Assembly: GCA_029783825.1 (NCBI GenBank)
Contig: JAREIK010018690.1
Location: 1 to 64,000, forward strand
DNA: 64,000 nucleotides
Direction: 5' to 3'
Source: Sapria himalayana
Taxonomy: Eukaryota > Streptophyta > Magnoliopsida > Malpighiales > Rafflesiaceae
The notes under the pieces are model-generated. The model worked only from the letters and a program-made list of their open reading frames with translations. It was not told the origin of the DNA and did no database searches. A program made the position numbers and the translations under genes. The first letter of the stretch is position 1, and each line of letters begins with the position of its first letter. Below, in pieces: positions 49,973 through 60,571 of this stretch.

Positions 49973-50654
49973 TTTGTTTTGTTATATTTGCAAATAATAA
50001 TGCTCAATCATAATTCTGAATGAAACATACAATGAATTCAAATAATACTAATAATTAAATAAAATTACATACAGATGAATATGCAAAGATAAAATATCAT
50101 GAATATTGAGGCAAAGTATTTGTAGAATCTACATGAAGAAACAAAGCATTTATTAGCACACTTAAGATTAAAAGATATCATGCTATTACTAGATGAAGGG
50201 ATCAAACCACGTGCACGTGGATGGACATGAAAGGGAAGTAAAAAAGAAAGGAATTGAAAGTTTGAAGGAGTAAGCTTCTCACTTCTTAATGAAGATCAAA
50301 GAGAAAAATTTCTACTGTGATTCAACTCAATTTTTGAATATTATAATAAAAAAGAATGAAAAAAGTAATGAAATAAAGATCTAATTCCAAGAACTCTTGG
50401 CAAATGAATTAATAAAGAATTCAGACATGAACAAAGATAAATTTCGACTAGAAAACATATCATACAACGTATTCAACTAGGAAATATAGATGTGAAGCAA
50501 GCTACAATTACAGATTCCTAGCATTACAAATATAGACATATTAGAGATACAAAGAATTACAGATATTAAAATTAACATAATGTAGGAAAACTAATATACC
50601 TATAAGACAATTTGATAGATAAGTGAATGGATGATACATGTTTACTTATTGTGT
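49973..50654. other. Upstream region of the TNP2 pseudogene
   Basis: AT-rich with no gene recognised. As the 5' flank of the minus-strand TNP2 it may have held its promoter, but no clear elements were found. Confidence 0.35.
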
Positions 50655-50990
50655 TTATATGCATAATAATTTTATGCATAATGTGATTGTGCATAATATG
50701 TTTATGCATAAATAGATGATGCATAACATTTTAATGCATGAACATGTTTTTATTCATAACATGTTGATGCATAAACAATATGCATAACATTTTGCTATAT
50801 GCATAAACATGAAATACATTTAACATGATACTATGCATAATGTGTTATTATGCATAAAAATATGTTTTTGCTTAAACACATTATGCATACCATTTTATGC
50901 ATAATATTTATGTATAAATAAGTTATGCACAGCATTTCATGCATAATATGTGTCTGAGCATAACAAGTTTATGCATAAATAAATATAATT
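50655..50990. repeat. Cluster of TTATGCATAA-like motifs
   Basis: About fourteen TGCATA words in roughly 340 bp, many as the palindrome TTATGCATAA, at irregular spacing. They lie about 0.7-1.0 kb upstream of the minus-strand TNP2 start. They could be binding sites for a CACTA-encoded protein or simple AT-rich expansion. Confidence 0.75.
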
Positions 50991-51890
50991 TATTATGTAA
51001 TATTAGAAGGGTAATTATGGGTTTTAGATTTTGGGAAAAAAAATGACCCAAATCATAAATAATTTTGATTTGGGTTCCTAAATGTTAAAAAAATGGTGAT
51101 ATTATAATTATTTTCATTGTATAATCTTTTTACATAATTTCTCTTTTTTTATCATGTTTTATTTAATTTTTTTTATTTTTTTACCATCATATATCATACA
51201 ATTTATCCTATAATATACTTATATATATATATATATATATATATAGGTTTTTATTTATATTTGTATTTTTATAATTTGTATAAGAAAATCAATTATGTGG
51301 TAAACATACCTACATATGATAAAGTTATTTGAAAACTAATTTTTTTGTGCTTAAAATAAAAAGTACCTTTTTATTAAATTAATATATATCATGGTGATAA
51401 ATACTATTTTACAAGTATTTACCCTGTAGAAAATATATTAAATATAAATTTTTAATTTTTGTAAAATCACACTAAATATCTATTTTCACTTTAAGTGAGT
51501 TGACAAAAAATCTTTAGATAATGATATCTTGATATATATTTTTCACATATGATATCATTCAAATTGATAAAACTTATAAAGTTTTAGGTTGAAAATTATT
51601 TAGACTACATGATGGATTAGAGAGATATTTTAAAATTAATTTAATAAAGATAAAATACTGGAAAGAATAGTTTCCATTTGGTTAAGAGAAAAATATTATA
51701 AAATAATTATTTGATAATTTATACTTCATATTTCAAAATATTGAACTACAAATACGTTATTTATATGATTACTATAATATAAATATATATAGTAAAAAGC
51801 TTGTGTGTAAAAGGATAATTGACTCAGTTTTAGGTTGCATTAGGACACTTCCCAATTAAATCGTTAACAATAGCCAATAGCCAACAAGCA
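50991..51890. other. AT-rich flank without recognised gene
   Basis: A TA run lies at about 51219-51243. Nothing else is supported up to the copia target site. Confidence 0.5.
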
Positions 51891-51895
51891 ATTTG

Positions 51896-52283
51896 TGTTG
51901 GGGACCGATACACGTATAGAAATAATCTAGCTGAGAAGAGAGACAATATTTACGTGGTTCGGCAATAGCCTACGTCCACCGGAGATGTTGTTTACTTCTT
52001 GAGAGAAAAAAAAAAACCTTACAAATGGACTCTCTATTTCTTCTATATTCTCTCTCTCTTTTCGACACTTCTGCACACATAAATTTTCTTTTCTTCTGAG
52101 TATTTTTTCTCCTCATTACAACCCTTACATTTATAGCAAAAATGGGAAGACAAAAGTCTTCTTTGTTGACTATAATCACCCACCAATGTTGAACAATGGA
52201 GGGGTGGTTGAGAGTTGGTGGTGCAAGTCTTCTTTGTTGACTATAATCACCCACCATTGTTGAATTTGTCTTTAATCATAACA
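51896..52283 (-). repeat. Copia 3' LTR (388 bp)
   Basis: Left boundary TGTTGGGGACC after target site ATTTG; right boundary CATAACA. It is 75 bp longer than the other LTR because an AAGTCTTCTTTGTTGACTAT segment is duplicated with an intervening insert (about 52150-52260). Confidence 0.95.
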
Positions 52284-52297
52284 ATCTCCCACTTGAA
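52284..52297 (-). other. Polypurine tract
   Basis: On the minus strand AAGTGGGAGAT immediately precedes the 3' LTR. It is the expected plus-strand DNA primer in reverse transcription. Confidence 0.75.
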
Positions 52298-52464
52298 GAC
52301 AAATGAGTCCACATGTCTTCAAACAAATGTCACAGCAACTCCAAGTTGTGCTTTTAAGTATGGAGTCCAACTGAAGTTGCACACAACTTCAGTTTGTCAG
52401 TAGTAACTACTTTTGTGAACAGGTCTGCTGGGTTTTCTATTCCTCGAATCTTCTCAAGCATCAG

Positions 52465-53022
52465 CTATCCACTATCGACAAGAGATCGAATAAAATGATA
52501 TCGCAGCTGTATGTGTTTTGTTCTTGAATGAAAAGCTAGATTCTTTGCAAGAAAAATAGCACTCTGACTATCACTGTGCAGAATGCCTTTTTCATGCTTC
52601 TTTCCTAATTCTTCCAAGAATGACTGCAACCAAACCATTTCCTTTCTTTCTTTGGTTATAGCAACGTATTCGGCTTCTGTAGTTGAGAGAGCAACAATCT
52701 TCTTCAACTTAGAAGCCCACGATACAGTTGTGCCACCCAGCATATACACAAATCCAATTGTACTTTTCCTGCTGTCAACGTCACCTGCTAAATCAGCATC
52801 TACATATCCCTGTAGATTTAAACTTGCTTTTTTAAAGCATAGTGACGTATCTGAAGAGCATTGTAGATACCTCAAAATCCACTTAACTGCTTTCCAATGT
52901 TGCTTTCCTGGATTACTCATGTATATGCTCACAGCTCCCACTACTTGTGCAATATCTGGTCTTGTACAGACCATGGCGTACATGAGACTACCAATAGCAG
53001 CTGCATAGGGTATCTTCTCCAT
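52465..53022 (-). pseudogene. Copia pol: RNase H end of the polyprotein
   Basis: Reverse transcriptase C-terminal connection and RNase H. From its start it has AAIGSLMYAMVCTRPDIAQV, the copia-conserved linker, then YVDADLAGDVDSRKSTIGFV, STTEAEYVA, and HSDSQSAIFLAKN...RTKHIQLRYHFIR. The acidic D...E...D residues of RNase H are present. It is open over 185 codons, then lost near 52465, slightly short of the usual end. It is separated from the upstream reverse transcriptase piece by a stop at about 53025. Confidence 0.92.
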
Positions 53023-53031
53023 ATATTCATT

Positions 53032-53800
53032 CTATTCTTCTGTCTTTGGTGACTGCTCCTTAGTTAGTCGGAAATGATTAGCCAAGGGTGTGCTCACTGA
53101 TTTTGCCTTGTCCATGTTGAACCTACTGAGCACCTTCTTCACATATTCTTCTTGTGAAAGTTTGAGAGTACCATTAGTCCTATTTCTAATGATTCTCATA
53201 GCAAGGATTTGCTTCGCAGCTTCCAAATCTTTCATCTCAAATTTTTTTGACAACAGCTTCTTCAGTTTGTTTATCTCCTCGATGCTAGACCCTACAACGA
53301 GCATATCATCCACATATGATAGTAGGATAATATAAGAGTTGTCAAAATTCTTCATGTAACAACAATGGTCTGCCTGCAATCTTGTAAATCCTTCACTACA
53401 CATGAAGTTGTCAAACTTCCTGTACCATTGTCGCGGAGCTTGTTTTAGGCCATACAAGCTCTTCTTCAATTTTCAAACTAGATTCTCTTTTCATTTTACT
53501 GAGAATCCTTGTGGCTGGTGCATATAGATATCTTCCTCCAAATCACCATGAAGGAATGCAGTCTTTACATCTAACTACTCAAGATGTAAATTCTCTGTAG
53601 CCACAATTGCCAACACTAGCCTGATTGTGGTCAACTTTACAACTGGGGAGAAAATATCAGTGTAGTCAACCCCCTTTTTTGTTGAAACACCTTCACGACC
53701 ATTCTGGCTTTGTAGTACTTGCTACCATTATGTTCTTCCTTAATTCTGTACACCCATATGTTTTGTAAAGCCTTCTTTCCTTTTGGAAGCTCAGTCAGCT
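53032..53800 (-). pseudogene. Copia pol: reverse transcriptase
   Basis: The catalytic motif YVDDMLVVGS lies at about 53300, and KKSLYGLKQAPRQWYRKFD (copia signature) at 53465-53410. The N-terminal part at 53800-53470 is recognisable (GVDYTDIFSPVVKLTTIRLV, LDVKTAFLHGDLEEDIYM) but carries in-frame stops (after HLE, after FSVK and after ENLV). The enzyme copies element RNA to DNA in cytoplasmic particles; this copy cannot make a full-length protein. Confidence 0.93.
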
Positions 53801-54152
53801 ACCATGTCTGATTTGACCTTAGTGAGTCCATCTCATCTTGCATGGCTTTCTCCCACTTGATCGAATATTTAATTTGCAAAGCTTCATCATAGCTTTCTGG
53901 TTCACCATTATCTGTCAATAGAATGTAGTGTAGAGATGGTGAGAACTGCGGTGGCCTGATTGTCCTTGAAGATCTTCGAACAGTGGTAGTTGGTGTACTT
54001 TGTCTGATCTGTGGATCATCATTCTCTTGATCCTCGATTTGATCAGTGTTGACTCGAGTAACATCAAAGTCAACAACTTTGATCTTCTTTGGCTGCTCCT
54101 CAGGTTCATCTTGTGACCTATCTTTGTACAGAACCTGTTCATTGAATATCAC
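53799..54152 (-). pseudogene. Copia pol: integrase-RT linker
   Basis: Low-conservation acidic spacer followed by RRSSRTIRPPQFSPSLHYIL and KWEKAMQDEMDSLRSNQTW, the usual lead-in to the reverse transcriptase domain. It ends at a stop at the junction with the domain to its left. Confidence 0.85.
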
Positions 54153-54184
54153 ATTTCTAATTCTGATGATTTTTGTTTATCATC

Positions 54185-54496
54185 CTAAAATCGATAGCCA
54201 AATTCTTCATCTCCATAGCCAATGAAGAAACACTTTTTAGATTTAGCTTCTAACTTATTACGATTAGTAGAATCAATATGAACATATGATACACAGCCAA
54301 AGACTTTTAAATGGGAAAGATTTACCTTTTTTCCATTCCAGACTTCTTCTGGTAGATCGAACTTCAGAGGAACTGATGGTCCCCTGTTAATCAGATAGGC
54401 AGCAATGTTAACTGCATCAGCCAAAAACATTCAGGCAATCCTGAATCAATTTCATGCTTCTGGCATGTTCGTTGAGAGTTCTGTTCATGCGTTCAG
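54185..54496 (-). pseudogene. Copia pol: integrase C-terminal part
   Basis: A frameshift near 54497 separates it from the integrase core. Contains AVNIAAYLINRGPS and KVNLSHLKVFGCVSYVHID, the conserved distal integrase region, then KCFFIGYGDEEFGYR. The stretch 54496-54431 should hold the third catalytic acidic residue, in a shifted frame. Confidence 0.88.
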
Positions 54497-55879
54497 CTAC
54501 GCCATTCTGTTGCGGTTCCCGGGAATAGTCTTCTGAAATCTAATCCCATTTGCAGCACAGAATTCTTTGAACCCTTCGTCAATGTATTCTCCGCCATTGT
54601 CTGACCTCAGACATTTCAACTTCAAGCCGGTTTCATTTTCAACCGTGGCTCTCCACTTCTTGAAAGTGTCAAATGTATCGGATTTATTTTTCAAAAAATA
54701 AACCCATACTTTTCTACTGGAGTCATCAATGAAGGTAATATAATACCTTGATCCTCCAAGAGAAGCGACTAGGAAAGGTCCCCACAAATCTGTGTGCACT
54801 AACTCCAACTTTGTAACCTTTGGAGTTTTTCCGCTTTTCAGGAAACTAACATTTTTCTGTTTCCCGAAAATGCATCCTTCACACATGTTGAAATCGGTTG
54901 ATTCAAACTTTGGTAGCTTACCCTTGGATAAGAGTACCTTCATTCCTTTCTCGCTCATGTGACCAAGCCTTTGATGCCACAAGTTTGCATTTGCATCAAC
55001 AATTGCAATAGTATCTCGTACGCTTGAAGTCATGTAGAGAGTACCTGTTTTCGTGCCTCGAGCTACTACCATAGCTCCTTTGCTCACTTTCCATGTATTG
55101 TCGGTAAATAATACCGAATGCCCATCAACATCGAGTTGTCCTATAGAAATTAAGTTCCTCATGAGCTTAGGAACGTGTCGCACCTTCTGTAGCAGCCATG
55201 CACTTCCATTGGGCAGTTGTATTCGAACGTCTTCCATACCTTCTATATCCAATGCTTCTTCGCCTGCTAAGTACACCTTCCCGAAATCACTAGTGACATA
55301 ATTCTGCATGATTTCTCGGTGTGCTGTAGTGTGAAAAGAGGCTCCTGAATCCAACACCCAAGATTCTATTTGGCTGTCGATTGAAAGGAGCAGAGCATCT
55401 TGGAGATTCTCTGTTGTAGCATTGGCGAAGTCATGTACGTTCTTCTTCTTTGCTTCTTTACATTGGTTTTTGAAGTAGCCAGTCTTGCCACAGTTCCAGC
55501 ACTCTACAGGTTTTCGGGGCCTTGATTTACTTCCGCCTCTTCGGGACTTTGACATGTCCCGATTTAAACTTCTATTTGCAGCTCTACCTCTCATATCGAG
55601 ATTTAAGGCGGAACTAAAAGTTGATGGTTCGCATGCATCTCTTCTCTGAACTTCCTCGCTTAGTATATGGTCTCGAATATCTTGATACTTCATTTTAGTT
55701 TTGCCATAAGAATTACTAACAGCTGTTCTCATGGCCTCCCAGCTTTTTGGCAATTGAGCCAGAGCTATCAACGCACGTACTTCATCATCAATTTCAATTC
55801 CGACTGAGGCTAGTTGATTGATGATGGTGTTGAACTCGTTGAGGTGTTGAATGACTCGAGTTCCTTCTACCATTCTCAA
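54497..55879 (-). pseudogene. Copia gag C-terminus, protease and integrase core
   Basis: An open stretch of 460 codons. Residues 1-80 are the gag dimerisation region (QHLNEFNTIINQLASVGIEI). Residues 127-140 are a zinc knuckle CWNCGKTGYFKNQC whose conserved His is Tyr (codon at 55475-55477). The protease motif WVLDSGASFHTT lies near 174-185. The integrase zinc region LWHQRLGHM...CEGC is near 300-336, and the catalytic segments HTDLWGP and RSDNGGEY are near 362 and 426. It is frameshifted from the first gag part at about 55876 and from the integrase end at 54497. The first listed codon is TTG, so this is a frame segment and not an independent start. Confidence 0.93.
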
Positions 55880-56208
55880 ATAGAACAGCTTGTGTACATC
55901 AAATGCACTTTATTGTTGGCTGATGGCTGCTCGTACATATTTGATAGATCTCTCATCAGATCTGTTGTGGTTTTCTCCTTCCCCACATTATGTGCAACTG
56001 ATCTGGACAATGTGAGTCGAATGAATCCCAACACATGTCTATCAAAAAGATTCCAATCTTCATCTTTCATACCAGCTGGCTTCGTTCCTGAGAGTGGAAG
56101 ATGCAGTTTCTTCCCATAGAGATAATCTTCTATCTGCATTCTCCAGTAGGCAAAATCTGTGCTGTCAAATTTCTCAATACCAGCGATTTTAGCTTCCTCT
56201 CCTGCCAT
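55876..56208 (-). pseudogene. Copia gag N-terminal part
   Basis: Nucleocapsid precursor that packages element RNA. I chose the ATG at 56208 (MAGEEAKIAGIEKFDSTDFA) because codons upstream to 56265 look like leader sequence. It continues YWRMQIEDYLYGKKLHLPL and SRSVAHNVGKEKTTTDLM, the conserved UBN2/retrotran_gag region. A frameshift just after NNKVHLM moves the rest of gag into the frame of the next segment. Confidence 0.9.
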
Positions 56209-56362
56209 ATCTTCAAAATTGACTTTGAATTTGAAGAAACAGAGATCACCGTTGCGCCGGGACACTCAAATTAGCTGAGGAATCTTGTGGTGCCTTCGAA
56301 AATTTATTTCGATCAACTTTTGAAAAAACGAAATTTTTGAAAAAATATGTCTGATCCTCCAA

Positions 56363-56378
56363 CCTCCCTCTGATACTA
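56363..56378 (-). other. tRNA-iMet-type primer binding site
   Basis: On the minus strand just inside the 5' LTR, AGTATCAGAGGGAGG resembles the TGGTATCAGAGC site complementary to initiator methionine tRNA, with mismatches. Confidence 0.7.
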
Positions 56379-56380
56379 GT

Positions 56381-56693
56381 TGTTGGGGACCGATACACGT
56401 ATAGAAAAAATCTAGCTGAGAAGAGAGACAATATTTACGTGGTTCGACAATAGCCTACATCCACCGGAGCTACTGTTTTACTTCTTGAGAGAAAAAAAAA
56501 CCTTACAAATGGACTCTCTATTTCTTCTCTATTCTCTCTCTTTCTACACTTCTGCACACACAAATTTTCTTTTCTTCTGAGTATTTTTTCTCCTCATTAC
56601 AACCCTTACATTTATAGCAAAAATGGGAAGACAAAAGTCTTCTTTGTTGACTATAATCACCCACCATTATTGAATTTGTCTTCAATCATAACA
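56381..56693 (-). repeat. Copia 5' LTR (313 bp)
   Basis: Begins TGTTGGGGACC and ends CATAACA, flanked on the right by target duplication ATTTG (56694-56698). It lacks the internal duplication of the other LTR. It should contain the element promoter, but no TATA box was assigned. Confidence 0.95.
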
Positions 56694-56698
56694 ATTTG

Positions 56699-57739
56699 CA
56701 CATCCACACTGCTTAACACAAATACCAATACCTATTTTGTGATTAACATCCAAATCCACAAGACTGTCTGAATGGCAATAAACATGGATATCAAGCCTGC
56801 ATACCTACTATGCAACATTAACATCCCAACAATGAGAAAGCATTATATTACACATGCATGAAGTCTGTATACGAATCAGTTTATATAAGTAATCCAAGCC
56901 AACCATGGTTATTAATTATTCTGGTACTTGTAATGATTTACCATGAACATCTAGATTAATACTATGTGCATGAGGAGGATCCTCGACCATTTATATAATT
57001 ATGGCAAAAACTTGACTTTACACACTATCATACAGACACAAATATCTACTATATAATTTCTATGGAAAAAACAATTTACTGTAATATTTAGGGTAGAAGG
57101 AGAATTTCGAAAAAACAAACAGCATAATCCAAACACACACTCTTGCATTAAGATAATCGATGAAAAGTTAGGTTATAAAGTGTCCTCAAATAAATAAGAA
57201 ACTCATAGCTGAAGGAATTCTTGCTTACTCTACAAATAAGTTATGATGTATCCGTGTAAAGAGAGAGAAGGGAACTACGGAGGAGTTTGATGCATGTTAG
57301 AGTTGTCACTATAGTCTTGACAACAAGTGATCATAGAACGATTGTGTTTTGAAATTTTAAAATTCCCAAAATAATTTAATTTTTCATTATCAAAACATTA
57401 AATAAACAATAAATATATAAAATACATAAAAACTCATATTTTTATTATTATCAAAATATTTTAAACAAGTTTATGTTCGTGTAGCAAGGTACAAATGAAA
57501 AATAAACATCTTATAATTTTTAATTATCAAATTATAAAATAATAAATATATAAATAAATTCAAAAAATAAATGTATCGCCGTATAACTAGAAAAAAAAAA
57601 TCAAATGACTACAAAATTTACAAACTTCATATTGCATGACACATGAAAATATGATTGGTCTTTAAGCCACTCTCCTAAAAGTTATAAAAGACTCTTTATG
57701 TTAAAAATATAAATATATATTTTATGTTAATAAATTTTT
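56699..57739. other. CACTA interior without recognised gene
   Basis: AT-rich sequence with no coding motifs. It continues the sequence interrupted at 51890. Confidence 0.5.
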
Positions 57740-58400
57740 AAGAAATCATATTAATTTTTATAAAGATAATATGAAAAAAATTTAAAGGCTTAAAATTTCA
57801 TATTATATGACTAAATTTATAATTTATAAAATTCTAAAAATTACTTAAAGTGAGAAGATTATTAAAAAAAGTTATATTTGTTATTTTAATAAAGAAGAAT
57901 ATTAAAAGCTAAAAGTAAAAATCTTACTCAATTGTTTAATTCTTATAAATTTTAGTAGGGGCAAACATCTATGTATTTATCTTTAAATATCAATTTATGT
58001 TCTTTTAAATTTGATGAAAAATTTTAAATTTTTTTTATAATTCAAAATTTTGAAATTTTTTAGTAATTATACTTTAAAAAATTTTCTATAATCAAAGAAA
58101 ATATTAATATTGATTTAATAAATAATATATTTATTAGTGTGTTCGTTAATTCAAATATTTTTGTAAATTTCTTTTATTTAATCATATAATAAATTATGTT
58201 AGCTTTTTTTTAAAAGAAATTTTAATTTATATTCATTTATTTTTTAAAATATCTTACAATTTATTATAATTTAAAATTAATTATTTAATGTTTTTTAAAC
58301 AAATATTTAAATTTCATAATTAAAAATTTTAAAGAAATTTTTTGTATAATTTTTGAAAAATTTTATAATCAAAATAGTTATTTTAGTCTTTATTAATGTA
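57740..58400. repeat. Dispersed AT-rich repeat, right copy
   Basis: Direct-orientation counterpart of 37010-37620, alignable over about 600 bp with small indels. Because it lies in a terminal part of the TNP2-bearing element, the copy in the composite at 37 kb may derive from an element 5' region. Confidence 0.8.
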
Positions 58401-58559
58401 AATATTTTTCGTATTTATATATATATTGAAATTATTTATTTAAAATATCCTATTTTTATAATTATATGGGGAAAATGTATCTTTCAAGGATCTCTCAATT
58501 ATAGACCATGACATACTTTTAATATTCAAAATTACACAAAATATTAAAACAAATAAAAT

Positions 58560-59004
58560 GTTAAAAAAAATTAAATCTTAAAAGATTAGCGATAGAAATT
58601 ATCACCAGTCCAAATAGCTAGGAAAAAATCTCTAGATAAATGCATATATTTTGTGAAAATTATCATTTAAGGAATAATAACTTATAATTAAATATAAAAT
58701 CATAAAAAAATTAATATAATTATTTAGCGTTGAATTTGTCTCGATCTAATTAGCTAGGGATAATCCGTCGCTAAAGCCATTACTAAAATTGCCGCCATTC
58801 TTTGCATGAAAATCTACGACAATATTAATCAAGGACAATTTTTAATCAAAAATTTCTGTCACTAATCTATCAGAAATCCATCGGAAATTTGTAATTCAAG
58901 GTAATATTAAAAATTTTGCTATTCCCTAGCAAATCCCTCATGAATTAGCTAGGGATATTTCCGTTGCTAAATTTTACAAGCTAAACAGACATTTTCTTGT
59001 AGTG
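58560..59004 (-). mobile_element. CACTA 5' terminus with subterminal repeats
   Basis: TAGCTAGGGATAATCCGTCG and related words end in TTTTCTTGTAGTG at 58992-59004. Since the TNP2 gene at 49972-46330 reads leftward away from it, this is the 5' end of that element. TCTA array 3 begins within a few bases. Confidence 0.88.
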
Positions 59005-59372
59005 ATCTATATGTTTGTCTATCTAATATCTATCTGTTAATCTATCTATATGTCTATCTATCTGCTTATCAATCTCTCTATCTATCTATCTGTCTATCTA
59101 TCTATCTGTATATCTCATATATATCTTTTTATCTATCAATCAATAAATCTAGCTATATAACTATTTGTCACTCTATCTATCTTTCTATCAATCAATAAAT
59201 CTATCTATCAATCTGTCTATCTATCTATCAATTTATCTATCTATCTAACTATCTATCTATTAATTTATATATCTATCTCTCAATCTTTTTATCTTTTTAT
59301 CTGTCTATCTATTTGTCAATTTTTATGTCTATATTTTCTATCTATATGTCCAACTATCTTTATAATTTTCTA

Positions 59373-59408
<36 letters not shown>

Positions 59409-60570
59409 ATTTGTTTGTCTATGTATTTATCTACCAGTATATCTATATGTCTATCTGTCTAAATATCTATTGTTTGTTTATGTATGTATCTATCTGTATA
59501 TCTATATGTCTATCTATCTAAATATCTATCTTTCTAATATCTCTATATCTGTCTATCTACCCATCTATTTATATCTATTTGTCTATCTAGATGTGTATCT
59601 ATCTATATATCTATCTATCTATCAATTAGTCTATCTATCTATTTGTCAATTATCTATCTACCAATCTATCTATCTAACTATCTATCTATTAATTTTTCTA
59701 TCTATCTATAAATGTATCTATTAATCTGTCTATCAATGTATATCAATGTATCTATCAATCTATCTAACTCGAATATTTATTTATCTATTTGTATATCTAT
59801 AAGTTTATCTATCTATCTATTTGATTGTTTATCGATCCACATCCATCTATCCATCTATCTATAAGTCTATCTATATGTCTATCTTTCCATCTATCTACAC
59901 ATCTATCAATTTATCTTTCTATCTCTTTCTATCAATCTATTGATTTGCCTATCAATATGCATATATATGTGTCTATCTATCTTACTAACTATCTTTCAAT
60001 CTATCTATCTATTTGTCTATCTATCTATCTATCTATATGTCTAACTATTTTTCTATCTTTATATATATCTATCTATTTATATATCTATCTGTAGATATCT
60101 ATTTATCTATCTATTTATCTATCTAAATATTTTTCTAGGTATCAATCCATCAATATATCAATCTATCTATCTATATGTAAATCTATATATCTAACAATCT
60201 ATCAATTTATATGTCTATCAATGTGTATATATATCTTTATAGCTATCTATCTATCATGCTATATATATGTTTATTTGTCAATCTATATGTCAATCTATCT
60301 CTCTATCTATGTCTTTATCTCTTGTTTATCAATTTGAGCATCTATCTATCTATAAGTCTATTTATTTATCTATCTATATGTGTATCTATCTATCTATCTA
60401 CATATCTATCTGTTTCTCTTTATCTATCTATCAGCTTGTCTATCTATTTGTCGTTCTTGTCTATATATATATATATATGTCAATCTATTGTTTATCTATC
60501 AATCTATCTTTCTGAATCTCTAATTGTCTATCAATCAATCAATCTTTCGGTCTATTTATTCTCTATATTC
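59005..60570 (+). repeat. TCTA tetranucleotide array 3 (1.6 kb)
   Basis: Same degenerate TCTA on the plus strand. The left edge is the CACTA terminus at 59004. The right edge cuts directly into TNP2 coding sequence, where homology to the minus-strand copy starts at about 60572. It includes a TA run at about 59378-59406. Confidence 0.93.
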
Positions 60571-60571
60571 T

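Larger units (their letters stand above)
51896..56693 (-). mobile_element. Ty1/copia LTR retrotransposon (degenerate, 4.8 kb)
   Basis: A complete structural element: two LTRs starting TGTTGGGGACC and ending CATAACA, a 5 bp target duplication ATTTG on each side (51891-51895 and 56694-56698), a primer site, a purine tract, and gag, protease, integrase, reverse transcriptase and RNase H in Ty1/copia order on the minus strand. Frameshifts and stops in gag-pol make it non-autonomous. The LTRs differ by roughly a dozen substitutions plus one indel block by eye, so insertion is fairly recent compared with the decayed CACTA host sequence into which it inserted. Confidence 0.95.

Noticed and set aside
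52583..53335. Plus-strand ORFs inside the copia element (also 55053-55301 and 55814-56119)
   Set aside because: They are antisense shadows of RNase H, reverse transcriptase, protease and gag, which show clear family motifs on the minus strand.
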